64,000 bases of DNA, taken from NCBI GenBank assembly GCA_025345505.1, contig JANVCC010000011.1, positions 871,230-935,229 on the forward strand, read 5' to 3'. The position numbers and the translations under genes were made by a program. A model generated the notes under the pieces. It searched no databases, had not been told where the DNA came from, and saw only the letters and a program-made list of their open reading frames with translations. Positions within the stretch are counted from its first letter, which is position 1. Each line of letters opens with the position of its first letter. Source of the stretch: Todiramphus chloris collaris. Its lineage: Eukaryota; Chordata; Aves; Coraciiformes; Alcedinidae. Below, piece by piece: positions 58,506 through 64,000 of this stretch.

Positions 58506-59861
58506 AAAGAAAACTTTAATGAAGCCATGAAATTCACCTCCCATTACTGCAACCAAAAAGGTACTGGCTGGTCTAATAAAAAAAAAATCAGGCTAAACTG
58601 TGGAAACCATCCAAGTATGTCAGAGGCAAGAACAGCTCTTGATTTCAGAGTTGGAGGCTACAAATAGCATTGAAATAAATGCTTTTGGCCAACTACCCGT
58701 ACAGCTGTTTTTTGGCGTAACTTAACAGCACTGAGAAACACTGTGCCAAAACAGCTGTCCATGGGCCATTGAGTTCCTTCCTGCATAGTAGACAATGTCC
58801 ATCTCTGTGCCGAGAGCAGTTACTGTGCTGGGAGGAGCGTTTTGTGGTGGTGCTGACTCACTGGCTTTGCACAAATCCAGAGTGGAAAAGTACCCATTGC
58901 TGGGACAAAGGTCACTGGGGGGCAGACAATGTTTAATTGCACTTGGGATTTGCCTGTTGGGTTATTGCATGGGAATGTTTTGCCTCAACAGGGAACGTGT
59001 GGTGCTGTTACCAGGAGATTTCTGGCAAATAGGCCCTTACACATATGGAGTTGTTTTTTGGGGTTGGTTTTTTTTTTTGTGCCACCTGAAAGTGAAGCCT
59101 CCGATATATGTTGGTGTTCTTACAGAGATGCTGTTCTGTCATGTTGTAGTGACAGCTGTCGATGGAAACGGTAATGAAGACTTCTGGTTGGGATTGTGGC
59201 TTCTTCATTCGCTGAAAGCTCTCCAAGAACTGTTGATTTCTTTCAGTTGTTTTGAGGGGTTTGTTTTTGTCATGGTTTTGATGGCCTTTATTTCATCTTA
59301 CCTTGGGTACCAAGACTTTGCCACAACCTCTGTGGTACAGCTTTGTTTCTTAAGCTCTCTCAAGTGCTTTGGTTTGTATTTCTTGTGCTGCTGAAATCAA
59401 GCTGTACATCTTGTGCACACCCACCTATTAAAAATATGGCCTGTTAACCTTTCTGCTGGTCTGATCGATGGTAGCAACCAATCACAGCATCTTTTGTGAG
59501 ACCTGGAGAAAGGCTTGCATTTACTGAAATAAATCTACATAAGGTTAGGTAGCCTTTCATTAAATCAAGCTTCAGTTTTTTGTGTGTGCAGTAAAACAAT
59601 AATGAGGTCTCATCTCCTGTATCTAGTTATTCAGTTTCTAATAGCTTTTTGTTTGTGAGTTAACCCTGTTGTCCAAGGCAATCCTTTATATTTTTTTTCT
59701 CCTCTTTTGTAGTTTTTCCTTTTATTTCATTCTAAGCTGTTTCCAGAAGTGCTATGTATGGATACTCTCTAAAATGCCTAGAATTTCTAGGGATCAAAAT
59801 TTGTGGGTTTTGTTTTTGGTTTTTTTAACTGGTGTCAATATTACCTTATAGCGACTTGGCA
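58506..59861. other. Non-coding stretch
   Basis: A 199-codon plus-strand open frame at 58795-59394 is hydrophobic but matches nothing I know; see the rejected list. T-runs near 59070 and 59690. No GDPD5 exon found. Confidence 0.5.
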
Positions 59862-60228
59862 TGATGGGACATGTTCAGCCTGGAGAAAAGAAAGCTCCAG
59901 GGAGACGTCGTTATGGCTTTCCAGTATCTGAAGCGGGCCTATTGGATATCTGGGGAGGAACTTTTTACAAGGGATGAGGGATAAGAGCTTCAGACTGAAA
60001 AAGAGGAGATTTGGATGAAAGACTAGGAAGAAATTTTTCACCATGAGGGTGGTGAAAAACTGGAACAGATTGCCCAGGGAAGTTGTGGATGCTCCATCAC
60101 TGGATGCATTGAAGGCCAGGCTGGATGGGGCTTTGAGCAACCTGGTCTAGTGGGAGGTGCCTCTGACCATGGTTGGAACTAGATGATCTTTAAGGTCCTT
60201 TCCAATCCAAATTGTTCTATGATTCGGA
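59862..60228 (+). mobile_element. CR1 LINE fragment
   Basis: Sense CR1 3' end: GGGACATGTTCAGCCTGGAG, then TCACCATGAGGGTGGTGAAA, then GTCTAGTGGGAGGTGCC, then CCAAATTGTTCTATGATTC. About 365 bp, in the same subfamily as the copies at 40598 and 39941. Frame broken. Confidence 0.95.
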
Positions 60229-60544
60229 GCACAAAAAGAGTCACAATGAATTCAATCCATGGGTAACTTTCTAGAAATTACTTGTTACGTCTCTGTAGGG
60301 GGAAGAAATGAATTTTTGCTTTTTGCAAGGGATGAGCTTATGAAACCAAGCGTGAAGAGGAAGAACACCTTCTGGAAACTGCACAGGGTCTGTCTGTATC
60401 TTTCAGTGGATATTGGATATATACAGGACAGAGCTCTTGGACTGAAGTCATTGTTTTATGTCCCAGAGCTTCCTTCACTTCAGCACTGGTTTCTCAAGAA
60501 ATCGATTGTGTCCAGTTGAACTGGACCACTGCCAACCTGGATTT
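60229..60544. other. Non-coding spacer between CR1 and LTR
   Basis: Nothing recognisable as a gene; ends in the left target-site copy. Confidence 0.5.
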
Positions 60545-61350
60545 GGGGTTGTCGTGGTTTAGGGTCAGGGCAGCCCCTTAAACCTATAACAGACGCTCTC
60601 TGTTAACCCCCCTCCCTCCCCAAAGGGGAAGAGAAAGGGAATAAGGGAGAGAGACTTAGATTAGAAAAGGAAACTAGAACAGCTTTAATGAAAAGGAAAA
60701 TAATAATTATAAAAATAGAATATATACAAATATATACAAAACCAGTATCGAACCCAACCCCCCTGATGGTAATTACATCACCGTCACCACTGATGTTGTG
60801 CAGGCTCCGGGGCAGTCCCAGACTGGGCCCCGCAGCAGACGGGAGCTGTGTTCAGGAGCTGGATTCTGGTACTGGGTTCAGGAACACGCAGATCGGGATC
60901 GAAGGCAGTCCTCCTTGGGTGCTCCGAGGAAGGAACCGAGAGAGGACCCGAGCCAAGCCAAGCAAAAGCTGGCAAAGCAGTCCAAGAGGGGAGAGAAGAG
61001 CCCAGAGACCCTTCGGGTCCCTCAGCTCTAGACCAAATATGGCGTCTATGGGCTGGAATACCTCGCTGGTCAGTTTAGAGTCACCCGTCCTGTCCGCTCC
61101 TCCCTGAAGGTGCAGCCCTTCACTTCCTGCACCCCCCAGTGTGGTACACAGGACCCAGCAGTGGCCTTGGTCTGCATACCAATCCTTGGTAGTAACTCCA
61201 AACATAAGGTGTTATCACTGCTAGAAGCAGGCACTGTCTGTGAAAACAGGCTGCTAACTTCAGAAAGTGCAGCTAATTAAAAGAACCAAGCTGGAAAGTA
61301 AAATTACTGAACAGAATTAGTTCTGTTTTCACTCAAACCAGGACAGGGGT
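60545..61350 (-). mobile_element. Solo LTR of an avian endogenous retrovirus with target duplication
   Basis: The element at 60550-61345 (796 bp) starts TGTCGTGGTTT and ends AAACCAGGACA, near-perfect terminal inverted repeats. It is flanked by identical GGGGT at 60545-60549 and 61346-61350, a 5-bp target-site duplication. On the minus strand it opens TGTCCTGGTTTGAGTG, carries ATTAAA (plus-strand 60684-60689), and ends with a pyrimidine-rich then GGGAGGGAGG-containing 3' part, so it likely reads on the minus strand, opposite to GDPD5. It is CpG-richer than its surroundings, suggesting a fairly recent insertion. No internal retroviral genes are present. A 5-bp duplication fits an ERVL-like class. 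Confidence 0.93.
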
Positions 61351-62789
61351 TTAGATGTAACATGTCTAAATATATCAAGGAGGAAAACCCATCAAAGAAA
61401 CTGGAGGGAGAGAGGGCGAAACGAAAGCAGAAAGATTATGCATTCATTTAGTTATTGCAGTTTTGCTGTAAAACCTTTTTTAAAATAATAAAATAAAAAT
61501 CAGTACTAGTCTAAGCAAGTAATTTCTGTACCAGCAGCTGTCCTGTTTGGATGTATCTCTGCCCTAAATATGCTGAATTTGGGGCTTCAATTCTCTTTTT
61601 CTTGGAGGGAGACAGAAACAGGCTGGGATGATGGAAATAATTGTTACTCAGATTCTCTTTTTCCACAAAGCCATTTGTGTCGTAAGGGATATGAACTCCT
61701 GCCTCCGAAGTAGTGCCAGGGGAATGCCTGGGAATAGGCAGCATGTGGTTTTAGGGAACAGGGTTAAATTTGCTTTCCTGGCTCTCTAGTTGACCTTTAC
61801 TGGGTTATGTCATCAGCGCAACTGGCTTGTTCAGTCCCCTCAAGGCTAGGATTGACTGAGAGGTTTAGAAACAGAGAGGACAGCTTTCTGTGTTGATGAT
61901 GGACTCATTTGGAGATGCAGTTGTTTATATCAGGGTGACTGGCTCTGGCCAGGAGTTTACCCACCCCACACTCACAAGAACATGATGTCTTTGCTTGGAA
62001 GACTTATCTACTTTTTAAAACCTTATGATATATGGAGCGATGACCTGTCAAGTAATAGCATTGCGGTGTTGTAGAGAGTGCCTGCCACATGCCATCATGG
62101 GGCATGGTGTCATGGAGAGCACTTCTGCTGACGTCTGTGCTGTTTCCCGATTCAGAGCAGACAGAGATGTTCATCCATCTGTGATGCTCTTGAAGAGAAT
62201 GCTCTTCACTTGTAGTGGTGTTGTGAAGAAGATGACGTTACAGCACCTAAGTGTGTATTTGGATGGTTGGACCTTAAGTGACCATCTGTTCCTAGAGCAG
62301 TTTTAAAATGCTCTTTCCTTTCCACAGCTGCAAAGCTGCATTTTCAACACAGATCTGTCCAGTTTTCTAAGTTTATTTAACTTATGCTTAGGGTCAAGTT
62401 CCTGGGAAAGAAATGGATGTGCCTCACATCTGAGCAGCTGCATGAAGCCATGGTGACATCCAGTTAGTTTTACCCTTCTTGGAGAGTGAAGCTTGGCCTA
62501 CAAGCTCTCTAGAGGCTGGAGGTGAAGAAGAAGAGGGATATTCCACTGCTGGTGCTGGGATTATCTGCCCACAGGGTAAACTTCAATGGCAACTCAGTGC
62601 TGAGGATAGATCAGTTGTAGTGCACAGAGTTTTAAAACTCAGTGAAAAACTCACTTTTTAGCTAACTGCAACCTGTATTATAGCACCGCCCCTAAGATGC
62701 ATGAACATCACTACTGTCTTTACATGGCCAAACTTAGTCTGGCAAACAGAAATCCCATCCCCAAAAGACGGGTTTCTGATTTGACTTTC
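61351..62789. other. Non-coding stretch
   Basis: No gene or repeat recognised apart from an AATAAAATAAAAAT-type A/T run near 61485-61500. Confidence 0.5.
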
Positions 62790-63155
62790 ATGTATCTGGA
62801 GAAGAGGAGACTCAGGGGGAACCTTGTCACTCTCTACAACACCCTGAACGGAGGCTGTAGTCAGGTGGGGGTCGGGCTCTTCTCCCAGGCAGCTAGTGAC
62901 AGGACAAGAGGGCACGGCCTGAAGCTGTGCCAGGGGAGGTTTCTGTTGGATGTCAGGAAGCACTTCCTGACAGAGAGGGTGACCAGACATTGGAATGGAC
63001 TGCCCAGGGAGGTGGTGGAGTCACCATCCCTGGGTGTGTTTAAGGAAAGGTTGGATGTGGCACTTAGTGCCATGGTCTAGCTGATGTGGTGGTGTTAGGT
63101 CATAGGCTGGACTTGATGATCTCAGAGGGCTTTTCCAGCCTCAGTAACTCTAATC
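62790..63155 (+). mobile_element. CR1 LINE fragment
   Basis: Sense CR1 3' end with a largely open frame from 62787 encoding [20 protein letters not shown], then [20 protein letters not shown], then [19 protein letters not shown], to a TAG at 63078-63080. It ends in a degraded tail (CAGCCTCAGTAACTCTAAT) lacking the usual ATTCTATGATTCT. Only the last part of the reverse-transcriptase protein is present. Confidence 0.94.
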
Positions 63156-64000
63156 TCTGTGTAGATAAGCTCTGTCTAAATATGCTTTGCCCCAGTCCAG
63201 CTGATGGAGGCTCTTGCATATTGACTTGCCACCTCAGATCTGTTTGGGTCTATATTTCCTTCCTCCATCAGTGGAGGCTGGGGCTCCCCTGTCGTTTAGG
63301 TTAAATCTTCTACTATACCTCAAATCAACTGTATCTCAAGAGGGCTGGTGTTTTAAGCAAGTCTTGACCCTGGCCCTGCAGAAACTGAAATTCACTGAAA
63401 AGAGGCAAGAAGACTTTTTAACCTTATCAAACAGAGCCTGTGCCCTCTCTAGGTTAGGATTCTGCTGGAACAGAGTTTGGTGCACAGGTAAGACATGACA
63501 AGACCTTGGTCATGCTGGTCCACCTCTACAGAGGTGGAATGCTGCTGTAGCCATTAGCTTTCATTAATCCTGATTTATGCAGTATGAGATATTGATTGTG
63601 TAGTTGAGTAACAGCAGTGTCATCACACCCTTGTTGTCCTGCCCTAGTTGAAGGGTTTTACATTGAGTGCTTAGTGGAGATAGTTTCTCCTTAGCCTCAG
63701 ACATGATTTACAACTTGGTACACTTTGCTTTTCTATTCTTATGTCCACATCACTGACAAGACTGTTTATAGGGGTGTGGGTTCAGGTGCTGCTTGATGTG
63801 ATGTCCATCTTCAGCTGTGACTTGCATTGCCCTTTGGTTTCTCTTTCTCATCTCTCTCTTACTTGAAGATTACTCTCTTTATTTCTTTGTGATTGCTGTA
63901 GTCTTCAAAAGCAAGTATTGAGCATTACCTTGTAGAGAGGTCATCACCTTGCACTATTATCCTGAGGAAACCTGAGCTACTTGGGAGAGTAAACCCAAGA
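63156..64000. other. Non-coding stretch to window end
   Basis: No exon, RNA or repeat recognised. Probably still the GDPD5 intron that starts at 53614. Confidence 0.5.

Noticed and set aside
59156-59175. Codons SCRWKR resembling the GDPD5 N-terminal GCRWKR block
   Set aside because: It lies downstream of the TM exons, is followed at once by a stop, and has no flanking match; coincidence.
58795-59394. 199-codon plus-strand open frame, hydrophobic
   Set aside because: No recognisable domain; hydrophobicity follows from T-rich sequence. Frames of this size are expected by chance in 64 kb on six frames, and no splice or promoter support is seen.
1-64000. CRISPR arrays, rRNA, tRNA, bacterial operons or a new multigene system
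   Set aside because: No regularly spaced repeats, no cloverleaf or rRNA blocks seen, and the sequence is clearly vertebrate intronic DNA.

Overview
The window looks like a piece of a bird chromosome. It carries about two dozen truncated CR1 LINEs (the dominant avian interspersed repeat, typically ending in ATTCTATGATTCT), two solo LTRs of an avian endogenous-retrovirus type (TGTCCTGGTTT...), and low gene density with large introns. It matches the exon-intron architecture of a vertebrate gene. The species cannot be fixed from the sequence alone.

One real gene is visible. Six consecutive coding exons on the + strand (35147-35250, 42602-42695, 43667-43726, 47027-47125, 49754-49847, 53468-53613) join in frame to 199 codons and read as the membrane-spanning first half of GDPD5/GDE2, the six-transmembrane glycerophosphodiester phosphodiesterase. 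All introns have GT donors and AG acceptors and the phases match. The joined piece runs from just before TM1 to HRGAPM, the start of the catalytic GDPD domain. If 39 residues are encoded upstream, as I recall for GDE2, the histidine is residue 233, the known catalytic position. The N-terminal exon was not found in positions 1-35146, and the remaining catalytic exons were not found between 53614 and 64000. The window therefore appears to hold the middle of the gene, with introns at both ends.

Layout: 1-35146 is non-coding (probably upstream intron), with scattered CR1 copies, one CR1-in-CR1 nest at 29750-30568, short perfect hairpins, a 20-C run and several simple repeats. 35147-53613 holds the GDPD5 exons and five introns, with CR1s in both orientations; one CR1 (3' half encoding part of a dead reverse transcriptase) lies at 40598-41771. 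A CR1 at 47947-49395 is split by a solo LTR. 53614-64000 is the start of a large intron, with five more CR1 fragments and a CpG-rich solo LTR flanked by a perfect 5-bp target duplication (GGGGT).

The points most worth a second look are two possible alternative ends of GDPD5: an in-frame candidate terminal exon at 53142-53287, and read-through of the last visible exon to an AATAAA at 53718. Both would give membrane proteins lacking the phosphodiesterase domain. I see no new multigene system, CRISPR array, rRNA or tRNA.
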